Notes: a model not told the origin generated them from the letters alone. Shown: positions 1-9,126, numbered from the stretch's first letter. The stretch is DNA of 64,000 nt from Anaerolineales bacterium UBA2200 (GCA_002327925.1 DCVA01000042.1:1-64000); one strand, 5' to 3'. A program made the numbers and translations.

Positions 1-35
1 GACATTATCATTTGATTTGACGCGAACCCTGACGG

Positions 36-695
36 TCATTCTTGCGGCTCAGTGGCAACGGTTTGGCTGAGCTGGCCACCCAGCGAGGTGAGCTGACGCT
101 TGAGGTGCGCCGCGGAACTGAACTCCACAGCTGCCATCCCAATCTGCCGGGCCACGGCAGTGTTGCGGGGTTTGTCGTCGATGAACAGGCACAGTTGTGG
201 GCCAAGGCGGAGTCTGTCCAGAGTGAGGTGAAAGATGGCTGGTTCGGGCTTGCGTGTTCCGACCCGCGATGAGTTGACGATGACGTCGAAAAGGTTCGTT
301 AGCTGGTGATCGCTAAGGGCGATCTCGAGATACGGTGTCGCATTGCTGAGCAGCGCGATCCGGTAGCGTTTTTGGAGCTCTCTAACCTGCTTTACAACGG
401 ATAGGTTCAGTTTTTCGTAGGCGAAGGGGTTTACCCGGAACGGTTCGAGTGCGGGCGGAACATGGCCGCCGAGAGCAGCAAGTATGGGCTCCCAGTACTC
501 CTCGGCCGAGCACCTGCCCGTAGACCAACTCCACCAGTGCTGTCCGGCAAACAGCAACTGGAGCAGTGTTCCGGGCTGCAGGCCAAGCTCGCCCTCGCAG
601 CGCGAAAGCACGGTGTTGCGAGGTCCTGGCCTGGTGAACACGCCGCCAAAGTCCAGGATTATCGCTTCCAGCCCTCCCAGATCAAGCCCCATCAT
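36..695 (-). CDS. HAD-family hydrolase (phosphatase-like)
   Basis: A 219-residue haloacid-dehalogenase superfamily protein, probably a small-molecule phosphatase; its substrate cannot be told. The HAD motifs are in order: motif I ILDFGGVF with the nucleophilic Asp near the N-terminus, motif II LLSNATP, the motif III lysine in RKPEPAIF, and motif IV CLFIDDKP. The frame stays open to a GTG at 740, but a strong minus-strand promoter (-10 at 724-729) lies inside that extension, so ATG 695 or the adjacent ATG 692 is the likelier start. It is transcribed divergently from nnr. Family call is firm; function is open. Confidence 0.85.
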   Translation of the reverse strand: MMGLDLGGLEAIILDFGGVFTRPGPRNTVLSRCEGELGLQPGTLLQLLFAGQHWWSWSTGRCSAEEYWEPILAALGGHVPPALEPFRVNPFAYEKLNLSVVKQVRELQKRYRIALLSNATPYLEIALSDHQLTNLFDVIVNSSRVGTRKPEPAIFHLTLDRLRLGPQLCLFIDDKPRNTAVARQIGMAAVEFSSAAHLKRQLTSLGGQLSQTVATEPQE

Positions 696-723
696 GACCG
701 CCTGCCGTAGAATACCTACGACC

Positions 724-751
724 ATCATAGGTTGATTCACAGCAGGGTCAA
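724..751 (-). promoter_or_regulatory. sigma70-type promoter for the HAD gene
   Basis: On the minus strand, TTGACC (746-751), a 16-nt spacer and TATGAT (724-729). Transcription would begin near 717, about 20 nt before ATG 695. The element decides the start codon of the HAD gene. Confidence 0.6.
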
Positions 752-765
752 ATCCGGGCGCTCCT

Positions 766-794
766 TTGACAGAATCCTGCTTCTTCCCTAAAAT
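766..794 (+). promoter_or_regulatory. sigma70-type promoter for nnr operon
   Basis: TTGACA (766-771), 17-nt spacer, TAAAAT (789-794), close to consensus. Transcription would begin near 801. The TTG that could open the nnr reading frame at 766 is part of the -35 box, so translation must begin further down, at GTG 898. The HAD promoter lies back to back with it. Confidence 0.7.
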
Positions 795-897
795 ACCAAG
801 TCACCATCTCTGCCGTTGCAGATTACTGGTCGTCCCCCCGAACCCTGACCCACCAAGGGGCCATCATCGGGGAGCAGATGAGGGAGGAACCAAGGTA

Positions 898-2616
898 GTG
901 CTAGTTGTCACAGTCGAACAGATGCGCGCGGTCGAACGCGCTGCCGATGCGAATGGCCACTCATACTCGGCCATGATGGAGAATGCAGGGCGGTCCGTGG
1001 CTCAGTGGCTTGGGGGCCAGAGTATCAGCGGGCGAGAGGTGCTTGTGCTGGTTGGCCCGGGCAACAATGGCGGTGATGGACTGGTGGCAGCTCGTCATCT
1101 GAAGGGGATGGGGGCAAGAGTCTCGGCGTACTGTGTGCACCGGGACGCTGCCGGAGACTCGAACTGGCCACTGGCCGAACAGTCCGGTGTGACCATTTAC
1201 AGGGCAGATGCTGACGGGCGCCAGGCGCGACTGCGGCGCCTGGCAACGAAGGCATACTGGATTATCGATGCACTGCTCGGCACTGGCGTGTCGCGTCCGA
1301 TCACGGGGCAACTGCAGAGGACGCTCGAGGTTGTGAGACAGGTCGTCCATCGTCGCAGAAGCGCCGTACCCTTCCCTGCGCTGTGGGCGGCGGTATCCCC
1401 GTTCCCTCCGCGGTCGGAGGTTGCCCCACGAATTCTGGCTCTGGATGTCCCGAGCGGGCTGAATGGCGACACGGGCCAGATCGACCCATTAGCTCTCTCC
1501 GCCGACACGACGGTTACCCTGGGTTTCCCCAAGCTGGGCCTCTTTCTGTTCCCCGGCGCGGGGTATGTCGGTGACCTGGTGATTGCGGATATCGGCATCC
1601 CCCCCACAGTCTGGCCCAAGACATCGCGGAGACTGATCACCGCGCCAGACATAGGATCGCTGCTGCCCGCTCGTCCGAACGATGGGCACAAGGGCACATT
1701 TGGCAAGACCTTGGTGGTAGCCGGTTCATCCAACTACACTGGCGCCCCATACCTGGCAGCCAGTGGGGCAATGAGGGTGGGGGCGGGATTGGTTACCCTG
1801 GCCGTGGCCGAGGTACTGCAGCCGATTCTGGCGTCTCGCCTGTGTGAGGCCACCTTCTTGTTGCTTCCGCACGAGCTGGGAGTGCTCGTGCCTGATGCGC
1901 TGCGCGTGCTGGCTGATAGATTGGAGCAGTACGACTCGCTTCTGGTGGGCCCGGGGCTCGGGACGGACGCCAAGACAGTTGCCTTCGTTTCGCGACTGGT
2001 GTGTGCCAGTGGAGTCGCGAACAAAGCACGCCTTGGCTTTGTTGACACTGCGGCGAATTCGCACTCGCTGCAGGCTCACCTCCCGCCCCTGGTCGTTGAT
2101 GCCGACGCCCTCAATGCACTGGCACAAGTCGAGGGTTGGCAGAGAACGATCAGCCGCCCGGCGATCCTCACCCCCCATCCGGGAGAGATGGCGCGTCTGC
2201 TGAAGACGACCGTGGCGGACGTTGAGGCGAGGCGGGTTGAGGTTGCCCTCACTGCAGCCCGGGAGTGGAATGTGGTCATCGTGCTCAAGGGAGCACACAC
2301 ATTGATCGCCACTCAGGATGGTGAGCTGTATATCAGTCCCTTTGCCACGCCGGCTCTGGCGACGGCCGGTACGGGTGATGTGCTGGCGGGCGTCATTGCT
2401 GGCCTGCTGGCGCAGGGGCTTGCCGCAACGGCCGCGGCTGTGTCCGGTGTCTTTGTGCACGGATCGGCCGGCCTGCTTGCGGCCGAGGACATTGGCGTGG
2501 CTGGCGCCCTGGCGAGCGACCTTCTGCCGCGCTTGCCGCTGGCCCTGCGACGTATCCGAGGCTGCGCAGTGTGCGTTCACAGTGACCATCCTGTGCGAGT
2601 GGCCCGGGGATTGTGA
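898..2616 (+). CDS. nnr: bifunctional NAD(P)H-hydrate epimerase / ADP-dependent dehydratase
   Basis: A 572-residue fused repair enzyme. The N-terminal YjeF-type half epimerises damaged NAD(P)HX (motifs GPGNNGGDGLVAARH and ALDVPSGLNGDTG). The C-terminal ribokinase-fold half dehydrates S-NAD(P)HX using ADP (KGTFGKTLVVAGS, LVVDADALNAL, ILTPHPGEMARLL, ATAGTGDVLAGVIAGL). Start GTG 898 has an AGGGAGG ribosome site at 881-887 and lies below a good promoter. A Pro/Arg-rich stretch around residues 145-172, between the epimerase's conserved blocks, looks like an insertion. Its stop overlaps the start region of the DUF951 gene, so the two are probably co-transcribed. Both active sites look complete. Confidence 0.95.
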   Translation: MLVVTVEQMRAVERAADANGHSYSAMMENAGRSVAQWLGGQSISGREVLVLVGPGNNGGDGLVAARHLKGMGARVSAYCVHRDAAGDSNWPLAEQSGVTIYRADADGRQARLRRLATKAYWIIDALLGTGVSRPITGQLQRTLEVVRQVVHRRRSAVPFPALWAAVSPFPPRSEVAPRILALDVPSGLNGDTGQIDPLALSADTTVTLGFPKLGLFLFPGAGYVGDLVIADIGIPPTVWPKTSRRLITAPDIGSLLPARPNDGHKGTFGKTLVVAGSSNYTGAPYLAASGAMRVGAGLVTLAVAEVLQPILASRLCEATFLLLPHELGVLVPDALRVLADRLEQYDSLLVGPGLGTDAKTVAFVSRLVCASGVANKARLGFVDTAANSHSLQAHLPPLVVDADALNALAQVEGWQRTISRPAILTPHPGEMARLLKTTVADVEARRVEVALTAAREWNVVIVLKGAHTLIATQDGELYISPFATPALATAGTGDVLAGVIAGLLAQGLAATAAAVSGVFVHGSAGLLAAEDIGVAGALASDLLPRLPLALRRIRGCAVCVHSDHPVRVARGL

Positions 2617-2618
2617 TC

Positions 2619-2858
2619 ATGCCAGTTCCTGTGTTTGTAGACGACGTGGTGCGACTGCGCAAGGTCCATCCGTGCGGCGGCTATGAGTGGCGCGTCGTGC
2701 GTATAGGGGCGGACATCGGCCTCAAGTGCCTGACCTGTGGTCGCCACATTATGCTGCCACGGGCCACCTTCGAGCGTCGCCTAAAGGCCTTTGTGTCGCG
2801 TGCAGCCGCGGCTGAGCTGCCGTTCGGGACAGCGCAGGGGAACCAGGCCAATCCATGA
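2619..2858 (+). CDS. DUF951 family small protein
   Basis: A 79-residue protein of the DUF951 family, found in Firmicutes, Chloroflexota and others, with no assigned function. The core pattern is visible: VRLRKVHPCGGYEWRVVR, then a second half with the Cys pair LKCLTCGR and MLPRATFERRLK. The three conserved cysteines (HPCGG and CLTC) suggest a small metal-binding or nucleic-acid-binding fold, which is inference. GTG 2613 is an alternative start overlapping the nnr stop. Its own stop overlaps the MFS start (ATGA at 2855-2858), so it belongs to the nnr-MFS-mnmE transcript. Confidence 0.85.
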   Translation: MPVPVFVDDVVRLRKVHPCGGYEWRVVRIGADIGLKCLTCGRHIMLPRATFERRLKAFVSRAAAAELPFGTAQGNQANP

Positions 2859-4189
2859 GCAACCACCAATCCGAACTACCTGCAGGCCGGTCCGCCCTGG
2901 GCACTCTGTTCCAGAATCGCAACTTTCGGCTCCTGTGGGTTTCTCAGCTCTTTGGGCAGGCAGCGCAGAATGCTATTCTGTTTGTGCACATGGTTATGCT
3001 CGAGGACCTCAGCCGATCCAGCGCTCTGGTGGGGTTGATGGTGCTGGTCTACAACCTCCCGGGGCTGCTCTTCGGCATGCCCACCGGTGTTCTCATTGAT
3101 CGATTCAAGAAGAAATCGATTCTGCTATTCTGCAATGTATCGCGGATCTTTGTCGTTGCCGCGTTCATTCCGCTGCGGCGCTACAACTGGAGTGGAGGGG
3201 TAATAACCGCGGTCTACTTTCTCACGTTCGTCCTCTCCACAATCGGACAACTGTCTGATCCTGCCGAAGTGGCGATGGTTCCGTTGCTTGTTTCAGGCAA
3301 GCAGTTGCTTGCGGCCAACTCGGCATTCCGGATGCTGTTCAATGTTGCCCAGGTCATTGGCCTGCTGTTTCTGGCCCCTGTGTCGATCAAGATGGGCGGG
3401 ATCGACGGCGCGTTCCTGGTGATTTCGCTCACCTATCTGCTCACTTCGGCGCTGATCTGGCCTATCGAGTCCTCCGAACCTGCCCCTTCCCCCTCGCTGG
3501 TGCGCAATTTTCTGCCGCGGCTATCGCAGGAGCTCCGTGCTGGCTGGAAGTTCGTCATCTCCAGCAAATCCGTCTTTGTTGCGATTTGCCAGCATTCGCT
3601 GATGCAGATGCTCACCATGATCGTTGCGGTGCTCGCCCCTGGCTTTGTGGCACGAGTGCTGGGCATGCAGACCACCGATTCCATCTACATCTTTTTCTTT
3701 GCAGGACTGGGTATGTTTCTCGTTACCCTGTTCACCAGCCGCGTTGGATACAGGTACCGTCGCGAGATGCTTGTGGCCGCAGGCCTCTTTCTGGCCGGGC
3801 TGGCGTTGCTGGGTCTGTCTCTTGTTGCCTGGAACAATCGCGTAACCGGCGAGACGGTGATCAATGCCTCTTTTGGGCTGATGATTCAGGTGGTGCTGAC
3901 GGCTTTCGCGCTCGGTGCGGGAGGAACCCTGGCTACTGTCGCTGCACAGACTCTGGTGCAAGAGCGCACGCCAATCGAGATTCGAGGCCGGGTAATCACT
4001 GCCGAATTCCTTTTTGCCAATATTGCCGGCCTGATTCCGATGCTCCTGGTCAGCGGTCTCGCGGATGTCGTAGGCATCCCTGAAGTGCTGACCGGCCTGA
4101 CCCTGGTGTTCTTGATCGCCGCCTTCTTGAGTTACCGCTATGGCCTCGGGCAGCCGGGAGCGCTCTCGGATTATGCTCGCCCTGGATGA
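2855..4189 (+). CDS. MFS transporter
   Basis: A 444-residue integral membrane protein of the major facilitator superfamily, enterobactin-exporter/MFS_3 type. It has about 12 hydrophobic segments. The N-terminal NFRLLWVSQLFGQAAQNAI block is typical of the group, and a loop with basic residues (LIDRFKKKSILL) follows the second to third helices, as in the MFS A-motif region. A central cytoplasmic loop lies near residues 205-230. Substrate is unknown; these proteins usually export small molecules. ATGA coupling with the upstream gene and a 17-nt overlap with mnmE suggest co-translation. Confidence 0.88.
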   Translation: MSNHQSELPAGRSALGTLFQNRNFRLLWVSQLFGQAAQNAILFVHMVMLEDLSRSSALVGLMVLVYNLPGLLFGMPTGVLIDRFKKKSILLFCNVSRIFVVAAFIPLRRYNWSGGVITAVYFLTFVLSTIGQLSDPAEVAMVPLLVSGKQLLAANSAFRMLFNVAQVIGLLFLAPVSIKMGGIDGAFLVISLTYLLTSALIWPIESSEPAPSPSLVRNFLPRLSQELRAGWKFVISSKSVFVAICQHSLMQMLTMIVAVLAPGFVARVLGMQTTDSIYIFFFAGLGMFLVTLFTSRVGYRYRREMLVAAGLFLAGLALLGLSLVAWNNRVTGETVINASFGLMIQVVLTAFALGAGGTLATVAAQTLVQERTPIEIRGRVITAEFLFANIAGLIPMLLVSGLADVVGIPEVLTGLTLVFLIAAFLSYRYGLGQPGALSDYARPG

Positions 4190-5576
4190 CACGATCGCCG
4201 CCGTTGCGACTCCTGTTGGTGAGGGCGGCATCGGCATAGTGCGTCTGAGCGGCCCGCTGGCAGGGGCAATCCTGACTCGACTATTCTCCCATGGATCACA
4301 GGGACGACACTCCGACTCGAAATGCCCGGATGCGCGTCGTATTTCCTACGGGCACGTCTGCGACCCGGACACGCACGAGCAGGTGGACGAAGTCCTGACT
4401 GTGTTTATGCCCGCGCCGCATACCTACACAAGGCAGGATGTCGCGGAAATCCACTGTCATGGCGGGGTTGTGGCCCTGAGACGGACGATTGGTCTGGCCC
4501 TGCGCTGCGGGGCGAGGCTGGCTCAACCAGGCGAGTTCACCCTGCGCGCCTTCCTGAACGGCCGCATTGACCTGGCTCAGGCAGAGGCGGTACTGGATAT
4601 CGTGCATGCCAGGACCGAGGCCGCTCTGCGCATCGCTGAGGGGCAGCTTGAAGGCCGCATGTCACAGCCGGTGCGGCAGGTCCGTCGTGCCCTGCTGGAT
4701 TTGCTCGCCAGTCTGGAGGCGTCGCTGGATTTCCCCGAGGAGGAAATTGGGCCTCCCATGGAGGGCGAGTCTCCTGCTCCAGACCTGGCTGCTGCACTTG
4801 AGGACGCCTCCCGGCAGCTTGTGAGCCTGCTGTCACAGGCGGATGAAGGAATGATGTACCGACAGGGCGCGCGTGCGGTGATCGTCGGACGTCCGAATGT
4901 CGGCAAATCCAGCTTGCTCAATGCCCTCTTGCACTACGACCGTGCAATCGTGACACCGATCCCAGGCACTACGCGCGACACGGTAGAGGAGACCCTGAAC
5001 CTGAGTGGTGTGCCGTTCTGTCTGGTAGACACGGCGGGAATCGTGCCCAGTCAGGATCCGGTCGAGCGGATGGGAATCGAACGCAGTCGCCGCGCGATCG
5101 ATGGTGCCGACGTGGTGTTATTCGTTCTCAATGGCAGTGAGCCCTTGCGCTCCGAGGACTGCGACCTTGCCGATATCATACGGAACCGCCCCAGGGTGGT
5201 GGTCGTCAACAAGTCAGATTTGCCGCAAATGCTGGACGACGCGACACTGCTGCCTGAGGCTGCGCACATACACGTTTCTGCGCTGCTTGGCACGGGACTC
5301 GCTGAGCTGGAACAAGCCCTGGTGCGGGTTGTTCTTCAGCGAAATGCACAGACGTCGGACCTGCCACTCGTCAGCAATCCTCGCCACCGCGAGGTTTTGA
5401 GAAGGGCCCTTGCATCGGTGGGCAGAGCGATTGAAGGAGCAGGCGGCGGCGTGCCTGACGAGCTTCTGGCGGTGGACCTGACCGCGGCGGTCAGTGCTCT
5501 GGGCGAGATCACCGGGGAGAGCGTCGGTGAAGATGTTCTGGCGACGATCTTCTCCAGCTTCTGCGTTGGCAAGTAG
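4173..5576 (+). CDS. mnmE: tRNA uridine-5-carboxymethylaminomethyl(34) synthesis GTPase MnmE
   Basis: A 467-residue GTPase that, with MnmG, modifies the wobble uridine of certain tRNAs. The N-terminal folate-binding domain begins DTIAAVATPVGEGGIGIVRL. The inserted G domain shows the G1 loop GRPNVGKSSLLNALL, switch I PGTTRDTVEE, the G3 DTAG and G4 NKSD. The C-terminus is FCVGK, matching the essential C-x-G-K end of the family. The start was placed at ATG 4173 because it gives the standard MnmE N-terminus; it lies inside the 3' end of the MFS gene. mnmG is not in the window. Confidence 0.97.
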   Translation: MLALDDTIAAVATPVGEGGIGIVRLSGPLAGAILTRLFSHGSQGRHSDSKCPDARRISYGHVCDPDTHEQVDEVLTVFMPAPHTYTRQDVAEIHCHGGVVALRRTIGLALRCGARLAQPGEFTLRAFLNGRIDLAQAEAVLDIVHARTEAALRIAEGQLEGRMSQPVRQVRRALLDLLASLEASLDFPEEEIGPPMEGESPAPDLAAALEDASRQLVSLLSQADEGMMYRQGARAVIVGRPNVGKSSLLNALLHYDRAIVTPIPGTTRDTVEETLNLSGVPFCLVDTAGIVPSQDPVERMGIERSRRAIDGADVVLFVLNGSEPLRSEDCDLADIIRNRPRVVVVNKSDLPQMLDDATLLPEAAHIHVSALLGTGLAELEQALVRVVLQRNAQTSDLPLVSNPRHREVLRRALASVGRAIEGAGGGVPDELLAVDLTAAVSALGEITGESVGEDVLATIFSSFCVGK

Positions 5577-5606
5577 TCTACGGTCGACGTACGCTCTGGG
5601 CCATCT

Positions 5607-5634
5607 TTGCTTGTCGATCGCGGCAGCCTATACT
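5607..5634 (+). promoter_or_regulatory. putative promoter for the first polysaccharide block
   Basis: TTGCTT (5607-5612), 16-nt spacer, TATACT (5629-5634) in the short gap after mnmE. Transcription would start near 5641, 20 nt before the TTG start of the next gene. Confidence 0.5.
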
Positions 5635-5660
5635 AAAGCGTGTCTTGAGGTGTCAGCGCC

Positions 5661-6773
5661 TTGAAAATGGCCGTGGTTTGTTCGTGGTTGAACCAATACG
5701 GAGGAGCCGAGCGGGTACTTGAGGTGATCCACGGCATGTACGCTGAGGCACCCATCTACACCTCCATCTACTGGCCTGATGCTTTGCCAGCCGCCTATCG
5801 TGGATGGGACATACGCACTTCTTTCATGAATCGTCTGCCGTTCGTTCACAAGCGCCATCAGGTGTTTCTACTGCTGTATCCGTTCGCCTTCCAGTCCTTC
5901 GATTTCTCTGGTTATGATCTGGTGCTGAGCATCACCAGTGCCTTTGGCCACGGCATCCTGGCCGGGCCAAACTCGCGGCACATCTGCTACTGCCTCACCC
6001 CTGCGCGATTTCTATGGGATTATGACACCTACGTTGCGCGGGAGGGCCTTGGCCGGTTGACGCGGCGGTTGGTACCCCTGTTCCTGCACAGCCTGCAGCG
6101 ATGGGATCGACAGGCTGCGCAGCGCGTTGACGAGTTTGTGGCCATCTCAGAGGTTGTCCGCAAGCGAATTCGACAGCACTATCAACGGGATGCAGAGGTT
6201 ATCTATCCGCCCGTGGATGTACAGAAGCTGCCACTGTCCACAGACAGGGGCGATTACTACCTGATTGTCTCGCGGCTGGTGCCCTACAAGCGGATTGACC
6301 TGGCAGTGCGAGCATTTAACGACCTTGGGCTGCCGCTGGTCATCATCGGCGATGGCCGGGACAGGGCTTCGCTGGAGGCAATGGCTCGCCCAAACGTGCG
6401 CTTTCTCGGCCGCCTCAGCGACGAGGAAACGGGCAAGTACATGGCCGGCTGCCGGGGATTTGTCTTCCCGGGTGAGGAGGATTTTGGGATTGCACCACTG
6501 GAGGCCCAAGCAGTCGGACGGCCAGTGATTGCCTTTGCCGGTGGTGGTGCCCTGGAGACTGTCGTCGATGGCGAGACGGGTGTATTCTTCCATGAGGTGA
6601 CACCCGGGAGTCTCGCGGACGCAGTTCGACGCATGGAGAGTTGGCTGGATCACTACCATCCGCCGGCGCTCCGTGAGCATGCCATGCGCTTTGATCGGGC
6701 TGCCTTCGAGCCGCGCTTCGCCGCGTTCGTGCAATCCAAATGCGAATTGGCCAGACCCCACAAGGAGCAGTAG
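5661..6773 (+). CDS. family 4 glycosyltransferase
   Basis: A 370-residue GT-B glycosyltransferase that would add a sugar from an NDP-sugar to a lipid-linked glycan on the cytoplasmic face. The N-terminal domain has the acceptor-side glycine motif QYGGAERVLEVIHGMY. The C-terminal Rossmann domain shows YYLIVSRLVPYKRIDLAVRA, and EEDFGIAPLEAQAVGRPVIA carries the E-x7-E nucleotide-sugar motif. TTG 5661 is chosen because GAGGTG at 5647-5652 is 8 nt upstream; ATG 5667 is the alternative. It resembles WbaZ-like mannosyltransferases, but sugar specificity cannot be read. The Wzz gene starts 2 nt after its stop. Confidence 0.9.
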   Translation: MKMAVVCSWLNQYGGAERVLEVIHGMYAEAPIYTSIYWPDALPAAYRGWDIRTSFMNRLPFVHKRHQVFLLLYPFAFQSFDFSGYDLVLSITSAFGHGILAGPNSRHICYCLTPARFLWDYDTYVAREGLGRLTRRLVPLFLHSLQRWDRQAAQRVDEFVAISEVVRKRIRQHYQRDAEVIYPPVDVQKLPLSTDRGDYYLIVSRLVPYKRIDLAVRAFNDLGLPLVIIGDGRDRASLEAMARPNVRFLGRLSDEETGKYMAGCRGFVFPGEEDFGIAPLEAQAVGRPVIAFAGGGALETVVDGETGVFFHEVTPGSLADAVRRMESWLDHYHPPALREHAMRFDRAAFEPRFAAFVQSKCELARPHKEQ

Positions 6774-6775
6774 GA

Positions 6776-7477
6776 ATGGAATTGCGCCAATACTGGCAAA
6801 TCATCACCCGCAGGTGGTGGATCATCGTCTCGCTGTTGCTCGTCGTGCTGGTTGTCAGCATGATGGTACGCCCGACGCGTGCGCCGTCCTATGTGGCCAC
6901 AATGCGTTTCATGATGGGGCTGGAACCGGAGGCCAAGACGGGTGACTACTACGCCTACGACCGGTATTACACTTGGCTGACCGCAGAGTATCTGGTGGAC
7001 GATGTTGCGGAGCTGGTGCGCAGTGGCGCGTTTGCGCAAGCATTGAGCCAGCATTTGGCTGACTCAGGTCTTTCCGTGCCTGCAGGGGCAATACAAGCCT
7101 CGACTCAGGCGGGCACCCTGCATCGTATCCTCACGGTCAGTGTGGTCTGGGGAAACGAGCAGGAACTATCGAAGATTGCGAACTCTGTGGCCAATCTGCT
7201 CCCTGTTGAAATCGCCCGCCACTTTGCCCAGGTGGGCACAAGCAAGGTATACGCCAGCCTGATCGACCCACCGGCCGTTGGAGGGGTTGGCCTGAGCCTG
7301 CGTGAGAAAATGGATCTGCCCATTCGTCTGATCCTGGCGTTGGTCGGCGGTCTGGCCTTGGTGTTCGTGCTGGACTATCTGGATGATAGCGTGCGTGACA
7401 AGATCGAACTGGAGGCAAGTGGTCTTGTTATGCTGGCGGAAGTACCCTCTCAGCGCGGGAGGGGGCGGCTGCCCTAG
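6776..7477 (+). CDS. Wzz-family chain-length / polysaccharide co-polymerase protein
   Basis: A 233-residue protein with Wzz/PCP layout. TM1 lies at about residues 16-35 (WWIIVSLLLVVLVVSMMV), followed by an extracytoplasmic region and a second TM near residues 181-201 (LILALVGGLALVFVLDYL). It would set polymer length or couple to a tyrosine kinase. It starts at ATG 6776 behind AGGAG. The cytoplasmic tail is short (SVRDKIELE and beyond) and has no kinase domain. With the following Wzz and CpsD-type kinase it forms a split tyrosine-kinase system as in Gram-positive capsule operons. Confidence 0.8.
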   Translation: MELRQYWQIITRRWWIIVSLLLVVLVVSMMVRPTRAPSYVATMRFMMGLEPEAKTGDYYAYDRYYTWLTAEYLVDDVAELVRSGAFAQALSQHLADSGLSVPAGAIQASTQAGTLHRILTVSVVWGNEQELSKIANSVANLLPVEIARHFAQVGTSKVYASLIDPPAVGGVGLSLREKMDLPIRLILALVGGLALVFVLDYLDDSVRDKIELEASGLVMLAEVPSQRGRGRLP

Positions 7478-7563
7478 TTCTGTCAGGAGAAGGTTCTTTG
7501 CCCGCGATCGCGTGCCTCGGAGTGGTGCCGGCTGGTCGTCAGTATGCGGATTCTCGCTGCCTG

Positions 7564-7612
7564 TGCTAGAATAGCCGGTTGGATTGACGCTCGGCTCGCG
7601 ACGCGTTAGGAT
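7564..7612 (+). promoter_or_regulatory. promoter region before second Wzz gene
   Basis: Two overlapping signals: an extended -10 TGCTAGAAT (7564-7572), and a complete promoter TTGACG (7584-7589), 17-nt spacer, TAGGAT (7607-7612). The latter would start RNA near 7619, 20 nt before ATG 7639. The 161-nt gap after the first Wzz gene fits a new transcript here. Confidence 0.55.
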
Positions 7613-7638
7613 TAAGTCGTGCTGTGACCAGGAGGCTT

Positions 7639-8310
7639 ATGGAGCGGAGAGATTACCTGAATGTGCTTGTCAAGCGAGGATGGATCATTCTGCTGGTTGC
7701 CGTGATCGCGGCGAGCAGCGCTTTTGCCTTCAGCAAGCTGCAGACCGTTACTTACCGCTCCAGCATCTGGCTCAACGTGTGGCCCGGGCGTCCGGACTGG
7801 GGTCTGCAGCAGACGATCAAGGGCCTGTTGCGCAACTACAGCGGGCAAATACGGTCGCGCAGCGTGGCGCAGCAGGTTATCAATCTGCGGCAACTGGACA
7901 TGAAGGTGGACGATGTGCTGGCCGAGATGACGGTGAGTCCGATCGAGTCAGACTTTTTGATCCAGATTGACGTCGATGACGTTGACCCGGCACGTGCCCA
8001 GATCATTGCGCAGACCACGGCCGAGGTCTTTGTGGAGCAGATCCGCGTATACATGCTCGAGCAGGACAAGAGCGACCGGGTCGATGTCAATATCCGCGAT
8101 GACGCCACAGAAGGCAGAGTGTTCTGGCCGAATACGAAGCTGCTCGTTCTGGCTGGAGGTCTGGTGGGCCTGATTGTCGGTGCGCTGGTGCTACTTGGTC
8201 TGGAGGCCCTCTCTGCTGATATCATCCGCAACGGTCGTGACCTCGAACGGCACGCTGGCCTGGTAGTGGTTGGATCGATCCCCGCGACATCAGGACGGCG
8301 CGGGGGATAA
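7639..8310 (+). CDS. Wzz-family polysaccharide co-polymerase, second copy
   Basis: A 223-residue Wzz/YveK-like membrane protein. TM1 is at about residues 14-32 (RGWIILLVAVIAASSAFAF), an extracytoplasmic domain follows, and TM2 is near residues 170-190 (LLVLAGGLVGLIVGALVLLG) with a short cytoplasmic tail. It most likely activates the CpsD-type kinase encoded just downstream and influences export of the polymer. ATG 7639 follows GGAGG by only 3 nt; GTG 7624 is an in-frame alternative nearer to the predicted RNA start. Sequence similarity to the first Wzz is low apart from architecture. Confidence 0.82.
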   Translation: MERRDYLNVLVKRGWIILLVAVIAASSAFAFSKLQTVTYRSSIWLNVWPGRPDWGLQQTIKGLLRNYSGQIRSRSVAQQVINLRQLDMKVDDVLAEMTVSPIESDFLIQIDVDDVDPARAQIIAQTTAEVFVEQIRVYMLEQDKSDRVDVNIRDDATEGRVFWPNTKLLVLAGGLVGLIVGALVLLGLEALSADIIRNGRDLERHAGLVVVGSIPATSGRRGG

Positions 8311-8427
8311 CTGTCACAGCGCGTTTCTGAAGAGCGTGGCCCACACCGGACACATGGGAACCTTGTCGATCTCTCGGACCAGGCACTGGACGCGCAGATT
8401 CCGTAGTAACTGTGGAGGACGATACCG

Positions 8428-9126
8428 ATGACCGAAAACCGCACCGTGAGCGACCTGCTTGTCACTGTGACCAGCCCGCGTTCGCCAATAAGCGAGGCCT
8501 ATCGTGCCCTGCGCACCAACCTGCAGTTCGTCAGTCTGGACAAACCGCTGCGAACGATTCTGGTGACTTCCCCGGGGGCTGACGAGGGCAAGTCGACGCT
8601 GGTGGCCAACCTGGCCATCGCCATGGCCCAGGGCGAGCGCAGGGTGATTCTCGTGGATTGCGACCTGCGGCGACCCAATCTGCACGCGCTGTTCGGTTTG
8701 GGCAACAAGATCGGCCTGACCTCAATGATGGTCGCTGAAGCTGCGATGGCGGAGCCGCCGTTGCAGGAGACGGGAGTGCCGGGTCTGCAGCTGCTGGCAA
8801 GTGGTCCCCTTCCGCCCAGCCCATCGGACCTCCTTGGGTCGCGGCGCATGGATGCCGTGCTCGCTGCCCTGAAGGAGCGAGCCGAAGTCGTTCTCCTGGA
8901 CTCCCCTCCAGTCGTGGCAGTGAGCGATGCGGCAATCCTGGCGACCAAGGTCGACGGGGTCCTGCTGGTTGTGAGTGCCGGGCAGACCAGACGTGAAGGC
9001 GTGCAGGCGGCCAGAGCCAAGCTGGACAAGGTCAACGCCAATCTCCTCGGTGCGGTACTGATGAATGCAGCCATGGATTCGAGCCTGTCGCGGTACTACG
9101 AGGCTCGCCAGGAGGCCGCGGGATGA
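8428..9126 (+). CDS. CpsD/CapB-type bacterial tyrosine kinase
   Basis: A 232-residue cytoplasmic BY-kinase that phosphorylates itself and regulates polysaccharide assembly with its Wzz partner. The Walker A is TSPGADEGKSTLVANLA, Walker A' is VILVDCDLRRPNLH, and Walker B is VVLLDSPPV. The region ISEAYRALRTNLQF is the conserved oligomerisation motif. The C-terminal tyrosine cluster is poor: only the adjacent pair in SRYYEARQEAAG is visible, against 4-7 tyrosines in well-studied members, so autophosphorylation may be limited. Start ATG 8428 has GGAGG 9 nt upstream. Its stop overlaps the rfbA start (ATGA). Confidence 0.92.
   Translation: MTENRTVSDLLVTVTSPRSPISEAYRALRTNLQFVSLDKPLRTILVTSPGADEGKSTLVANLAIAMAQGERRVILVDCDLRRPNLHALFGLGNKIGLTSMMVAEAAMAEPPLQETGVPGLQLLASGPLPPSPSDLLGSRRMDAVLAALKERAEVVLLDSPPVVAVSDAAILATKVDGVLLVVSAGQTRREGVQAARAKLDKVNANLLGAVLMNAAMDSSLSRYYEARQEAAG

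Noticed and set aside
766..897. N-terminal extension of nnr from TTG 766
   Set aside because: The TTG is part of the -35 box of a near-consensus promoter; the GTG at 898 has a good ribosome site and gives the normal YjeF N-terminus.
1726..2589. 287-residue minus-strand open frame within nnr
   Set aside because: Antisense to a well-conserved dehydratase domain, with no recognisable features of its own.
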